From Linanthus parryae (Eukaryota; Streptophyta; Magnoliopsida; Ericales; Polemoniaceae), in assembly GCA_023055425.1 (NCBI GenBank), contig JALGPY010000002.1:140179927-140243926 (forward strand): a stretch of DNA of 64,000 bases, written 5' to 3'. Below, piece by piece: positions 21,501 to 33,121 of the stretch. The notes below the pieces were generated by a model. The model saw nothing but the letters and a program-made list of their open reading frames with translations, had not been told where the DNA came from and made no database searches. Made by a program: the position numbers and the translations under genes. Each line of letters opens with the position of its first letter. Position 1 is the stretch's first letter.

Positions 21501-22928
21501 CTATGCAAACGCGATTTCAAATAATCTAAGATCATATCTGCGATTTATACAGCAGATAGCAAATACAAAGTGTGTATTTAGCACTACAGAAGGCGAAATT
21601 CGCCGATACCCATGCGAAATTGTAATCTGTCGTAACAAGACAGCAAATAATGCAAACAAATTTATCATTACGAGTCAAAAGGACTTACAATTTATCTGTC
21701 TAGATAACAGCTTACAAGCGGAAAAAGCTTAAATCAAGCTAACTGCGCAGCCAACATGGCTTACAATGCATCTAAAAAGTAACTTACAAGCAAGAAGTTA
21801 CACATCGGGGGAATCCTAACTGAAAAAGGATGAACCTAACGGTCCTAACACCAGTAATGCGATACACAGATCTGCGGCCAAAGATCTGTAGCAAGTAGGA
21901 CGCTCCTGCGAGAAGATCAGCCCGCCACTCGCTACGTCCCTAGCAGCAAGATCTGGGTGACGCTACGTCCAAGATCCCAGGATCTGACAAGGCCTCTGTC
22001 TGATCAAGATATGTACCAGAGGAACCACCTGTTCCGGCATATGTAGCCTTACAAAACAGGGGAGCAGTTATTCCTCCGGCAATAGGCTCCTTGTCCACGG
22101 AAACGAGCACAATGGCTCGCCACCCTGAGTTCAAGAACGAGGAGGCAACAAATTCTCCTCCGGGCGTGCTGGAGGAGAATCCCACCGTTCATTACGAGTC
22201 GGTAACAAGGTCAGTACGGTGCTGCACCTCGCCAGGAGACAGCCGGAAACATGACCTGCAAACATAATAGACGAAGAAAATTCTTCGAACAAACATGAGG
22301 TATTATCTGCATCTTCTTTATGATAGTTATGAAGATCAATAAGGCTTATGAAGCAGATCTTGGAAGCTATTTCTATAGCACAAAGCACAAACTCAGGTTT
22401 CACAACTTGAAGTTGCCATGAACCAACGAAAAATAAGTGTTCAAGCCAGCAGTCGTAAGGACTCACGGCAGAGCACATTTTGGGATGAAGAACCCAAATG
22501 GCAAAAGGCAGGGTTCATATAGACCTTGTGGAGACTCTTCAGTTGCCAAGATGAGTCAGCAAAATTTGAAAAGAGGGTAAGGATTAATCACTTATGCCTC
22601 GAAAAGTGGTAACAATCAATTACCCTACTAAAGGCTACGACGATTCGGTTGCGTATCCTAATTAATGACGGATGGTCATGATTCGGATGGACTTCCCAAG
22701 GAAAGCGTGCTTATCTAATGAGTAATTAGCGCAAAATACAAGGCGGAATATCAATTGATGACGTCATAATCGGATGTGCACAGAGATATTCTAGCAAATC
22801 CCAGAAAGGGCAAAACGGGCATTTCGATTCTTCTTTTTTTTGAAAAAAAAAGGAGAAACCCTAGCCACATTACAATAATTTTTCAGCTATTTATTTGCTA
22901 CTTTTCAAAAATCAAAATAAACCCTTGA
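21501..22928. other. Tat 3' untranslated region, no clear gene
   Basis: Lies between the minisatellite and the end of the antisense gene. Minus-strand frames at 21940-22185 and 22131-22478 look partly protein-like but match no domain I recognise and have no clear splice link to the antisense gene. They may be its 3' untranslated part. A T/A-rich run sits at 22831-22860. Confidence 0.4.
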
Positions 22929-24179
22929 TCAAGGAGTCCAGGGGGTAAATTGACGGCTCAGATTTTCCACTTGCTCCACTTCTTGCTTCAATTGCTCGCA
23001 TTTGGCATTCATCTCATGATAGAGCTTCATAGCCTCTTCAACCTTTTGCTTTTGCTGCTCTACCTTATGCTTTTCAGCAACGAGGTTTTGGTGGCCGCAT
23101 TTCAAAGTTACAGCCTCACAAATCAGGGTAACTCTTTTGATAAGAAACTTGAAGCCCAGTCTGCCTTGAACTTTGGGGAGAAGATTTTGGCACATGCCGA
23201 AAAGCAATTCGGCACTCTGAGGAGAAATGGTCGCAGGTGTGGCCGCGGACAGCTGCTCCAAAATACAGATGGCTTCGGAAAGAAACAACCTCCTGTCAAA
23301 GGGCCCTATCTCCAGAGACCTCGCAAATGACTGGGGGTAGGTGAGGCGCATCCGAACTAGCCAGTCCACGTCGGCTTGCTTCAAACCTGAAGTAATGTCA
23401 AAGCCAAGTTATACTATCGAATTCAAATGCGAGATGCGAACAGCAAAACATGACATACCAGTTCCTTCAAGGATCTCGCGTAGAGAAGGAATGCGCATTG
23501 CTGGGATGGTTGAAGACTGCCCTCGCTCCATTGCCCTTCTATGAGCTGCGAGCTCTAACTCCTCATAGTTGGGGGGAAGAGTATAAGCCGCACCAGGTGC
23601 AATCGCAGCCCCAACCTGCGAGCCCCAAAAGCTCCACGCAGGAAGAGGTACCGCCGACTCAGTCATCGCTGGAGGCGTGGTGGCGGCCGAAGTTGCTTGG
23701 CGAGGGATACTTTCAGATGCGATAGCATCAACATCATTTGTTCTCATTTCCTCAGCACCAGCATGGACATCTTCCTCCATTCGCACAGTGTCAGCCTCGG
23801 CATCATCAGAAAGTTCGATGATGTCCTCAAGAGGCTCTCCTGCATATTCAGTAGCTGCGACGGGCTTCTCGGTATTAGAACTCGGAACTGGGACATAGGA
23901 CGCAGAAGGTTGACTCCTTTGCTCCAACACGGGTTCATCAGCATTGCCTGCGATACAAAATGCAATGGTGTGAGGTAACTTGTATCGTATGTTATTTTAT
24001 TATCTTTGCTAAGCTAAGAGCAAGCACCTCCACGCGAAGGTGGGATTGCAGTGTCCTGGTCATACGCTAAGGACGTGGAACCTTGCCCTATTAATTTGTC
24101 TTCATTAAGCATCTCTTTAAGATGAGCGTGACCTGGGGCGCGAAGAAACCAGTCATGATTATGTTTTGAGTTGCTAAGC
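22929..24179 (-). CDS. Antisense spliced gene of the Tat element, 5'-truncated
   Basis: Three minus-strand exons: 24179-24028, 23947-23459 and 23386-22929 (stop TGA 22929-22931). Both introns are GT-AG: donor G|GTGCTTGC with acceptor TATCGCAG (80 bp), and donor G|GTATGTC with acceptor ACTTCAG (72 bp). Joined, the frame stays open for about 365 codons, whereas each intron retained gives a stop. Exon 1 reads NHDWFLRAPGHAHLKEML; exon 2 is acidic and Ser/Pro/Ala-rich; exon 3 has DVDWLVRMRLTYPQSF and ends in a Glu/Lys-rich coiled coil (EKHKVEQQKQKVEEAM). Antisense additional ORFs between pol and 3' LTR are known in Tat elements, of uncertain function. An in-frame stop at 24185-24187 beside an AG at 24180-24181 suggests a lost upstream exon. 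Unlike gag-pol it carries no visible disabling mutation. Confidence 0.7.
23387..23458 (-). other. Intron 2 of the antisense gene
   Basis: 72 bp, GTATGTCATG donor and CATTACTTCAG acceptor on the minus strand. Removal joins EGTG to LKQADVDWL in frame. Confidence 0.65.
23948..24027 (-). other. Intron 1 of the antisense gene
   Basis: 80 bp, GTGCTTGCTC donor and TTTGTATCGCAG acceptor on the minus strand, AT-rich with an in-frame TAG. Removal joins IPPSRG to NADEPVLEQ in frame. Confidence 0.65.
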
Positions 24180-24187
24180 CTAGTTCA

Positions 24188-24272
24188 TGCATATCGTTCA
24201 ACTGTGGGAGGTCAAACCATTTTTCTCCACCAAATATATGATTTGGTGTAAAATTTGATATCAACTGTGGGA
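24188..24272. mobile_element. MITE-like fragment at the Tat/array junction
   Basis: The right end GGGAGATGCTCTTA resembles the inverted end of common plant MITEs (GAGCATCTCC on the other strand). The segment contains CACCAAAT/ATTTGGTG inverted arms and two copies of CAACTGTGGGAG (24198 and 24256 vicinity). No matching left terminus is seen, so it may be a fragment or chance. Confidence 0.35.
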
Positions 24273-25355
24273 GATGCTCTTACAAAATCCCAAGTATAGG
24301 ATATCGTCTCAAGTAATAATCCGGTAAGTCCGGAGTCGAATCCACAAGGAGAGGAGGGTTAGATAATTACTTACTATCACTAGAGTAAGCGACTAACTAA
24401 GCAAGTAACAAATTCTCTCAATCACTTTAGAGCTTGCCAAGCTATCAAATCCACCACTAGTGATGGAGCAAGTTTGAGAATGCGAGTAAGAACCAAAAGA
24501 AACGACTACTAATACTACTATGATTCAAGAGAATGAAGTTGGGTCAATTGATTTCGCTAGAAAACTTGCAAGTGAAGTCCAACAACCAAACTTTGTATCA
24601 AATGAAGAAGAATGGATTCTAAAGCAAAGATGAATGTCTAGCTCATGAATTCAAGAGAGAAACACAAAATCGAGTTATGTCAAGAATCAAGGATATGTAC
24701 TCATCTAACTGAGTCCACATACAAGATCAAGCCACAATTCAGATTTGTCTTTCGACACACGAATTCAATAACTCGACATCCAAACTTGTGACAACTTGAA
24801 GAACAATTAAAAACTTTACAACAAGCCATCCAACTTCATCAAGTAACCCAACAAATGAACTGGCAAAGCATGTTATTGAGTTGAAGAAGAGATTTCACCA
24901 ATATATTCAAATAGATTTCCATATATTTCAAGCTCAAACTCAAGAATACACAAGTCTATCTCAAAATCAACTCCAATAACCCAATACTAAGCTATAACTT
25001 GAAGAACTAAATCACTTGATTTCAAAACTGCACAAAACTAACAAGTAATTGAGAAGCCTGTGAATCTAAACTGCTGCTGCAGTGCTACATTAACCAGACA
25101 GAAAAAAATCACAGCTGCAGCAAAAGCATAGTAGGAACCAGAGCACAAAACCGCCTGAAACTGACCTCCTCTCTCCCCCTCTTCCTCTTTCCCTTGTTCT
25201 TGGCCCTGATTATGCTCAAAGAGAGCTCAGGCGCTCAAGAACAATCCCTTACTTGGGTGAAATCGGAGAGAGAGAGAGGACGAACATAGACCAAAAACAG
25301 AGCGTATGAACCGTCCTTCTGTGAGAGAGAGCTCCTGAAATTTCTTCACCATCTG

Positions 25356-25363
25356 TTTATATA
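25356..25363 (-). promoter_or_regulatory. TATA box of array LTR L1
   Basis: TATATAAA on the minus strand, conserved in the array LTR copies I compared. Each unit may therefore carry its own promoter reading toward lower coordinates, into the previous interior. Confidence 0.5.
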
Positions 25364-25730
25364 GGCTGCAGGAGAGGGTTTCGTAGCCTCCAAGCCTTCA
25401 TCTATGCCCTCCAATTCGTCTCCCACCCTCTGCATCGTCGATTTCAAACCCGTTCACATAAACCCTAGAAATTGGGTTTTCATTGTTGGTTCGTTCTTGG
25501 GCCAAATTGAGGGTTGTATACGGTTAGGAATGGGCTGGGGATCGTTTTGGGGTTGAAATTGAGTGAATAGATGGCAATTTGGGGCTGGTTCGAAGCTTTG
25601 GAGAAGCTCGTCGTTGTGTTCATTGCTTCCTCTGGTTCATTCTGTGATATCACCGTCGGGGAGAGAGAAAGATAGGGGTCTGGCGTGAGTTGTTTGCTGG
25701 TTATTGCATCTTGGCCCCTTGATTTTGCTG

Positions 25731-25749
25731 GGGGCCTTTAAAAGGCCCC
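25731..25749. repeat. GC-rich palindrome in LTR-A
   Basis: GGGGCCTT, TAA, AAGGCCCC: an 8-bp perfect stem with a 3-base loop. Present in most copies with small variants, missing from L5 and L10 through two different deletions. Confidence 0.7.
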
Positions 25750-26316
25750 GAGCTCTTCTTGAAACATTTGAAAAACTTACCACTCCCACCACAATCCGTT
25801 AAAAAGTCATCTTTTTAGTCCTTAGAAATTTTAGAACCTTACATTTTGGCCCCGATTCCGTTAATTTCTTCTCAAACAACCCCTTGGATGCAACTTTGGC
25901 CTTGTAATTTGGCCTCTTGGCTTATGAATCTTCATTTTTGGCCTACTTATTTACTCATCTTCTCGCAAAGACCTTTGAATCTTCACTTTAACTTGAAATT
26001 TAGTTGCTTTGTCTTCAACTTTAGCCTCTTTATCACTTGACTTCTTCAAATTAAGTCCCTTAAACTCCTTCTTCATATTCCTTGGCCTTCCTAAGCTCAC
26101 TTGAACCGCCTCTTAAGTCTTGTGGAATATTTCTTTGAGTCTCAAAGCGCAATTTTTCCTATAAAATAAAGAAATTCCACACAAACTAAGAGAATCAAGC
26201 ATCATCTAGAAATAGGGTTATAATACACACGTTACACATAAAAGTAAGTTATCAAGAGTTCAATAACATACTAAAATGTGCAATTTACGATCCTTAACAC
26301 ACCCCGCAACTAGCCT

Positions 26317-26336
26317 TTTGCTCGTCCTCGAGCAAA
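26317..26336 (-). other. Hairpin with AGGA loop before the polypurine tract
   Basis: Plus strand TTTGCTCG, TCCT, CGAGCAAA, 15 bases from the LTR end (26301), with the C-run (26302-26305) between. Present at the same place in the other interiors, for example 29194-29213. On the sense strand it is CGAGGACGAGC followed by the purine tract and TGTGTTAAGG, an arrangement familiar from Athila/Tat-related elements. Confidence 0.7.
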
Positions 26337-26572
26337 GAGAGCGATACAAGTAGTGAACTAGTAAAGAACCAATCATGAGAGACACACACTCAACTAGACA
26401 AGGGTTGTTAATTAAGTCCACACACATTATAAAATCCTAAATGAGAACCCAAAGATAATAAAATCCAAATAATTACTAGCTAATTTTAAATTTTTTTTGT
26501 GGGGGAAAAAGAAGAATGCACAAATGTTTCCTCAAATAAGTTCTCAAAGTCTAAAAAAATAGAGAAAGAAGC

Positions 26573-26770
26573 CTATGGACGTCTAAGCATATACTCATAC
26601 AAATGTGGGCGGTGTTTGGTTGAAGGTGACTCATGCGAACCACAAAGCTTGTTAATTAAGTCCAATTTGCGACAAAGTATGCCTTCAAAAATAAGGATCA
26701 CGTGAAAATAGACATTCTCATACTCATTCAAAAGCACCCATATAGGATGGACCTCCAAAGCTTTGAACAA
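26573..26770 (-). other. Short conserved open frame in the array interior
   Basis: A 65-codon minus-strand frame (MFKALEVHPIWVLLNEYEN...) is kept in at least five interiors (26573, 29451, 32470, 35696, 52847). In unit 3 the terminal TAG after MLRRP is changed to TAT, extending it to 101 codons. No domain recognised; conservation is explained by recent amplification. A protein is unlikely. Confidence 0.25.
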
Positions 26771-27138
26771 AAACGAGTTTTAGAATGGGGGATGTGGTTG
26801 TGGCCTTGTATGTGGATATTTCGAAGGTGGGGCGGTTTATCATAATTTCTGTTTTTTTTTTTTTTTGTTTTTTTTTTTTTTTTTTTTTTGAGATTTATAG
26901 CATTACCATTTTTTTTTCACCTCCAATCCAAGGGCTCTCCAAGACCCACAACAAAATAGAGGAATATACAAGCGAGTGGACTTTTTAAGCTAAACCAAGG
27001 GAGCAATCTAGGTGGTGACGTAACATAATCCCCGGACACCCTTCTATTTCTTAGACATCGCATGGGGTGTCATTGGTAACCACCACTCCAATGGGCTACA
27101 AGTTTCTACAGCAAAAACGATTAGAGTTAAATCCTTTT

Positions 27139-30013
27139 TGTAGAGTTCAAATAGCTTTACAAAATCCCAAGTATAGGATATCGTCTCAAAGAATAATCCG
27201 GTAAGTCCGGAGTCGAATCCACAAGGAGAGGAGGGTTAGATAATTACTTACTATCACTAGAGTAAGCGACTAACTAAGCAAGTAACAAATTCTCTCAATC
27301 ACTTTAGAGCTTGCCAAGCTATCAAATCCACCACTAGTGATGGAGCAAGTTTGAGAATGCGAGTAAGAACCAAAAGAAACGACTACTAATACTACTATGA
27401 TTCAAGAGAATGAAGTTGGGTCAATTGATTTCGCTAGAAAACTTGCAAGTGAAGTCCAACACCCAAACATTGTATCAAATGGAGAAGAATGGATTCTAAA
27501 GCAAAGATGAATGTCTAGCTCATGAATTCAAGAGAGAAACACAAAATCGAGTTATGTCAAGAATCAAGGATATGTACTCATCTAACTGAGTCCACATACA
27601 AGATCAAGCCACAATTCAGATTTGTCTTTCGACACACGAATTCAATAACTCGACATCCAAACTTGTGACAACTTGAAGAACAATTAAAAACTTTACAACA
27701 AGCCATCCAACTTCATCAAGTAACCCAACAAATGAACTGGCAAAGCATGTTATTGAGTTGAAGAAGAGATTTCACCAATATATTCAAATAGATTTCCATA
27801 TATTTCAAGCTCAAACTCAAGAATACACAAGTCTATCTCAAAATCAACTCCAATAACCCAATACTAAGCTATAACTTGAAGAACTAAATCACTTGATTTC
27901 AAAACTGCACAAAACTAACAAGTAATTGAGAAGCCTGTGAATCTAAACTGCTGCTGCAGTGCTACATTAACCAGACAGAAAAAAATCACAGCTGCAGCAA
28001 AAGCATAGTAGGAACCAGAGCACAAAACCGCCTGAAACTGACCTCCTCTCTCCCCCTCTTCCTCTTTCCCTTGTTCTTGGCCCTGATTATGTTCAAAGAG
28101 AGCTCAGGCGCTCAAGAACAATCCCTTACTTGGGTGAAATCGGAGAGAGAGAGAGGACGAACATAGACCAAAAACAGAGCGTATGAACCGTCCTTCTGTG
28201 AGAGAGAGCTCCTGAAATTTCTTCACCATCTGTTTATATAGGCTGCAGGAGAGGGTTTCGTAGCCTCCAAGCCTTCATCTATGCCCTCCAATTCGTCTCC
28301 CACCCTCTGCATCGTCGATTTCAAACCCGTTCACATAAACCCTAGAAATTGGGTTTTCATTGTTGGTTCGTTCTTGGGCCAAATTGAGGGTTGTATACGG
28401 TTAGGAATGGGCTGGGGATCGTTTTGGGGTTGAAATTGAGTGAATAGATGGCAATTTGGGGCTGGTTCGAAGCTTTGGAGAAGCTCGTCGTTGTGTTCAT
28501 TGCTTCCTCTGGTTCATTCTGTGATATCACCGTCGGGGAGAGAGAAAGATAGGGGTCTGGCGTGAGTTGTTTGCTGGTTATTGCATCTTGGCCCCTTGAT
28601 TTTGCTGGGGGCCTTTAAAAGGCCCCGAGCTCTTCTTGAAACATTTGAAAAACTTACCACTCCCACCACAATCCGTTAAAAAGTCATCTTTTTAGTCCTT
28701 AGAAATTTTAGAACCTTACATTTTGGCCCCGATTCCGTTAATTTCTTCTCAAACAACCCCTTGGATGCAACTTTGGCCTTGTAATTTGGCCTCTTGGCTT
28801 ATGAATCTTCATTTTTGGCCTACTTATTTACTCATCTTCTCGCAAAGACCTTTGAATCTTCACTTTAACTTGAAATTTAGTTGCTTTGTCTTCAACTTTA
28901 GCCTCTTTATCACTTGACTTCTTCAAATTAAGTCCCTTAAACTCCTTCTTCATATTCCTTGGCCTTCCTAAGCTCACTTGAACCGCCTCTTAAGTCTTGT
29001 GGAATATTTCTTTGAGTCTCAAAGCGCAATTTTTCCTATAAAATAAAGAAATTCCACACAAACTAAGAGAATCAAGCATCATCTAGAAATAGGGTTATAA
29101 TACACACGTTACACATAAAAGTAAGTTATCAAGAGTTCAATAACATACTAAAATGTGCAATTTACGATCCTTAACACACCCCGCAACTAGCCTTTTGCTC
29201 GTCCTCGAGCAAAGAGAGCGATACAAGTAGTGAACTAGTAAAGAACCAATCATGAGAGACACACACTCAACTAGACAAGGGTTGTTAATTAAGTCCACAC
29301 ACATTATAAAATCCTAAATGAGAACCCAAAGATAATAAAATCCAAATAATTACTAGCTAATTTTAATTTTTTTTTTGTGGGGGAAAAAGAAGAATGCACA
29401 AATGTTTCCTCAAATAAGTTCTCAAAGTCTAAAAAAATAGAGAAAGAAGCCTATGGACGTCTAAGCATATACTCATACAAATGTGGGCGGTGTTTGGTTG
29501 AAGGTGACTCATGCGAACCACAAAGCTTGTTAATTAAGTCCAATTTGCGACAAAGTATGCCTTCAAAAATAAGGATCACGTGAAAATAGACATTCTCATA
29601 CTCATTCAAAAGCACCCATATAGGATGGACCTCCAAAGCTTTGAACAAAAACGAGTTTTAGAATGGGGGATGTGGTTGTGGCCTTGTATGTGGATATTTC
29701 GAAGGTGGGGCGGTTTATCATAATTTCTGTTTTTTTTTTTTTTTGTTTTTTTTTTTTTTTTTTTGAGATTTATAGCATTACCATTTTTTTTTCACCTCCA
29801 ATCCAAGGGCTCTCCAAGACCCACAACAAAATAGAGGAATATACAAGCGAGTGGGCTTTTTAAGCTAAACCAAGGGAGCAATCTAGGTGGTGACGTAACA
29901 TAATCCCCGGACACCCTTCTATTTCTTAGACATCGCATGGGGTGTCATTGGTAACCACCACTACAATGGGCTACAAGTTTCCACAGCAAAAACGATTAGA
30001 GTTAAATCCTTTT
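27139..30013 (-). mobile_element. Array unit 2 (LTR 27139-29178, interior 29179-30013)
   Basis: Full-length LTR of 2040 bp, used here as the reference copy. Interior subtype b like unit 1, and nearly identical to it over most of its length. The variant AACATTGTATCAAATGGAG is shared with unit 3, showing a patchwork between neighbours. Confidence 0.88.
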
Positions 30014-33000
30014 TGTAGAGTTCAAATAGCTTTACAAAATCCCAAGTATAGGATATCGTCTCAAAGAATAATCCGGTAAGTCCGGAGTCGAATCCACAAG
30101 GAGAGGAGGGTTAGATAATTACTTACTATCACTAGAGTAAGCGACTAACTAAGCAAGTAACAAATTCTGTCAATCACTTTAGAGCTTGCCAAGCTATCAA
30201 ATCCACCACTAGTGATGGAGCAAGTTTGAGAATGCGAGTAAGAACCAAAAGAAACGACTACTAATACTACTACGATTCAAGAGAATGAAGTTGGGTCAAT
30301 TGATTTCGCTAGAAAACTTGCAAGTGAAGTCCAACACCCAAACATTGTATCAAATGGAGAAGAATGGATTCTAAAGCAAAGATGAATGTCTAGCTCATGA
30401 ATTCAAGAGAGAAACACAAAATCGAGTTATGTCAATCATCAAGGATATGTACTCATCTAACTGAGTCCACATACAAGATCAAGCCACAATTCGGATTTGT
30501 CTTTCGACACACGAATTCAATAAATCGACATCCAAACTTGTGACAACTTGAAGAACAATTAAAAACTTTACAACAAGCCATCCAACTTCATCAAGTAACC
30601 CAACAAATGAACTGGCAAAGCATGTTATTGAGTTGAAGAAGAGATTTCACCATTATATTCAAATAGATTTCCATATATTTCAAGCTCAAACTCAAGAATA
30701 CCCAAGTCTATCTCAAAATCAACTCCAATAACCCAATACTAAGCTATAACTTGAAGAACTAAATCACTTGATTTCAAAACTGCACAAAACTAACAAGTAC
30801 TACCTCCGTTTCGTCTGCGTTTGACTTTTTAACCCGTAACTGAGTCACTTTGACTTGGTGATTTGGGTAACAAAACGATATAATTTTTTAACAATTTTTT
30901 ATTGTATTTTAGAATAAATTTTCCTCTATAATACCATACAAAGATTACCAAGTTTTTGTATCGTTTTGCTAATCAAATCACCGGATGAAAGTAACCCAGT
31001 GAATAGTGACAAAAAGTGAAGTAGGCTGAAACAGGGGAAACAGAGGTAGTAATTGAGAAGCCTGTGAATCTAAACTGCTGCTGCAGTGCTACAATAACCA
31101 GACAGAAACAAATCACAGCTGCAGCAAAAGCATAGTAGGAACCAGAGCACAAAACCGCCTGAAACTGACCTCCTCTCTCCCCCTCTTCCTCTTTCCCTTG
31201 TTCTTGGCTCTGATTATGCTCAAAGAGAGCTCAGGCGCTCAAGAACAATCCCTGACTTGGTTGAAATCGGAGAGAGAGAGAGGACGAACATAGACCCAAA
31301 ACAGAGCGTATGAACCGTCCGTCTGTGAGAGAGAGCTCCTGAAATTTCTTCACCATATGTTTATATAGGCTGCAGGAGAGGGTTTCGTAGCCTCCAAGCC
31401 TTCATCTACGCCCTCCAATTCGTCTCCCACCCTCTGCATCGTCGATTTCAAACCCGTTCACATAAACCCTAGAAATTGGGTTTTCATTGTTGGTTCGTTC
31501 TTGGGCCAAATTGAGGGTTGTATACGGTTAGGAATGGGCTGGGGATCGTTTCGGGGTTGAAATTGAGTGAATAGATGGAGATTTGGGGCTGGTTCGAAGC
31601 TTTGGAGAAGCTCGTCGTTGTGTTCATGGCTTCCTCTGGTTCATTCTGTGATATCACCGTCGGGGAGAGAGAAATATAGGGGTCTGGCGTGAGTTGTTTG
31701 CTGGTTATTGCATGTTGGCCCCTTGATTTTGCTGGGGGCCCTTAAAAGGCCCCGAGCTCTTCTTGAAACATTTGAAAAACTTACCACTCCAACCACAATC
31801 CGTTAAAAAGTCATCTTTTTAGTCCTTAGAAATTTTAGAACCTTACATTTTGGCCCCGATTCCGTTAATTTCTTCTCAAACAACCCCTTGGATGCAACTT
31901 TGGCCTTGTAATTTGGCCTCTTGGCTTCTGAATCTTCATTTTTGGCCTACTTATTTACTCATCTTCTCACAAATACCTTTGAATCTTCACTTTAACTTGC
32001 AATTTAGTTGCTTTGTCTTCAACTTTAGCCTCTTTATCACTTGACTTCTTCAAATTAAGTCCCTTAAACTCCTTCTTCATATTCCTTGGCCTTCCTAAGC
32101 TCACTTGAACCGCCTCTTAAGTCTTGTGGAATATTTCTTTGAGTCTCAAAGCGCAATTTTTCCTATAAAATAAAGAAATTCCACACAAACTAAAAGAATC
32201 AAGCATCATCTAGAAATAGGGTTATAATACACACGTTACACATAAAAGTAAGTTATCAAGAGTTCAATTACATACTAAAATGTGCAATTTACGATCCTTA
32301 ACACACCCCGCAACTAGCCTTTTGCTCGTCCTCGAGCAAAGAGAGCGATACAAGTAGTGAACTAGTAAAGAACCAATCATGAGAGACACACACTCAACTA
32401 GACAAGGGTTGTTAATTAAGTCCACACACATTATAAAATCCTAAATGAGAACCCAAAGATAATAAAATCCTAAAAATTACTAGCTAATTTTAAATTTTTT
32501 TTTGTGGGGGAAAAAGAAGAATGCACAAATGTTTCCTCAAATAAGTTCTCAAAGTCCAAAAAAATAGAGAAAGAAGCATATGGACGTCTAAGCATATACT
32601 CATACAAATGTGGGCGGTGTTTGCTAGAAGGTGACTCATGCGAACCACAAAGCTTGTTAATTAAGTCCAATTTGCGACAAAGTATGCCTTCAAAAATAAG
32701 GATCACGTGAAAGTAGACATTCTCATACTCATTCAAAAGCACCCATATAGTATGGACCTCCAAAGCTTTGAACAAAAACGAGTTTTAGAATGGGGGATGT
32801 GGTTGTGGCCTTGTATGTGGATATTTCGGAGGTGGTGCGGTTTATCATAATTTCCGTTTTTTTTTTTTTTTTTAGATTTATAGAATTACCATTTTTTTTT
32901 CACCTCCAATCCAAAGGCTCTCCAAGACCAACAACAAAATAGAGGAATATATAAGCGAGTGGGCTTTTTAAGCTAAACCAAGGGAGCTATCTAGGTGGTG

Positions 33001-33121
33001 ACGTAACATAATCCACGGACACCCTTCTATTTCTTAGACATCGCATGGGATGTCATTGGTAACCACCACTCCAATGGGCTACAAGTTTCCACAGCAAAAA
33101 CGATTAGAGTTAAATCCTTTT
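30014..33121 (-). mobile_element. Array unit 3 (LTR 30014-32305, interior 32306-33121)
   Basis: The LTR carries a Stowaway MITE at 30800-31049. Interior subtype c: TTAGATTTATAGAATTACC, CCAAAGGCTCTCCAAGACCA, AATCCACGGACACC, GCATGGGATGTC and CATATAGTATGG. The only other interior with this set is unit 10. Confidence 0.88.
30800..31049. mobile_element. Stowaway-type MITE in unit 3
   Basis: 250 bp with inverted ends CTACCTCCGTTTC and GAAACAGAGGTAG, flanked by TA on both sides (30798-30799 and 31050-31051). These are the Stowaway/Mariner hallmarks. No coding sequence. Absent from the same position in the other array LTRs except unit 4. Confidence 0.9.

Larger units (their letters stand above)
13532..24187 (+). 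mobile_element. Tat-lineage Ty3 LTR retrotransposon, 3'-truncated and decayed
   Basis: In order: 5' LTR, primer site, gag, protease, RT, Ty3-type RNase H, second RNase H, zinc-binding modules, integrase, minisatellite, antisense gene. The second RNase H placed before integrase, the DGG protease motif, the 3' tandem repeat and the antisense gene are recognised traits of the Tat lineage. The 3' LTR is absent; the sequence breaks off near 24187-24272 against a MITE-like piece and the LTR array. The gag-pol frame has at least two frameshifts near gag, one in RT, and stops in most domains. Confidence 0.85.
24273..27138 (-). mobile_element. Array unit 1 (LTR 24273-26301, interior 26302-27138)
   Basis: The LTR lacks its first 17 or so bases and abuts the MITE-like fragment, so this is the array edge. 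The empty CACTA site is at about 25478-25490. Interior subtype b: GAAGGTGGGGCGG, a long T-run broken by one G, CAAGGGCTCTCCAAGACCC. It shares GGCTTATGAATC and TTCATTGCTTCC with unit 2. Confidence 0.85.

Noticed and set aside
22131..22478. Additional exon of the antisense gene
   Set aside because: The main frame already ends at 22929 and no convincing splice pair joins it; kept only as part of the untranslated region.
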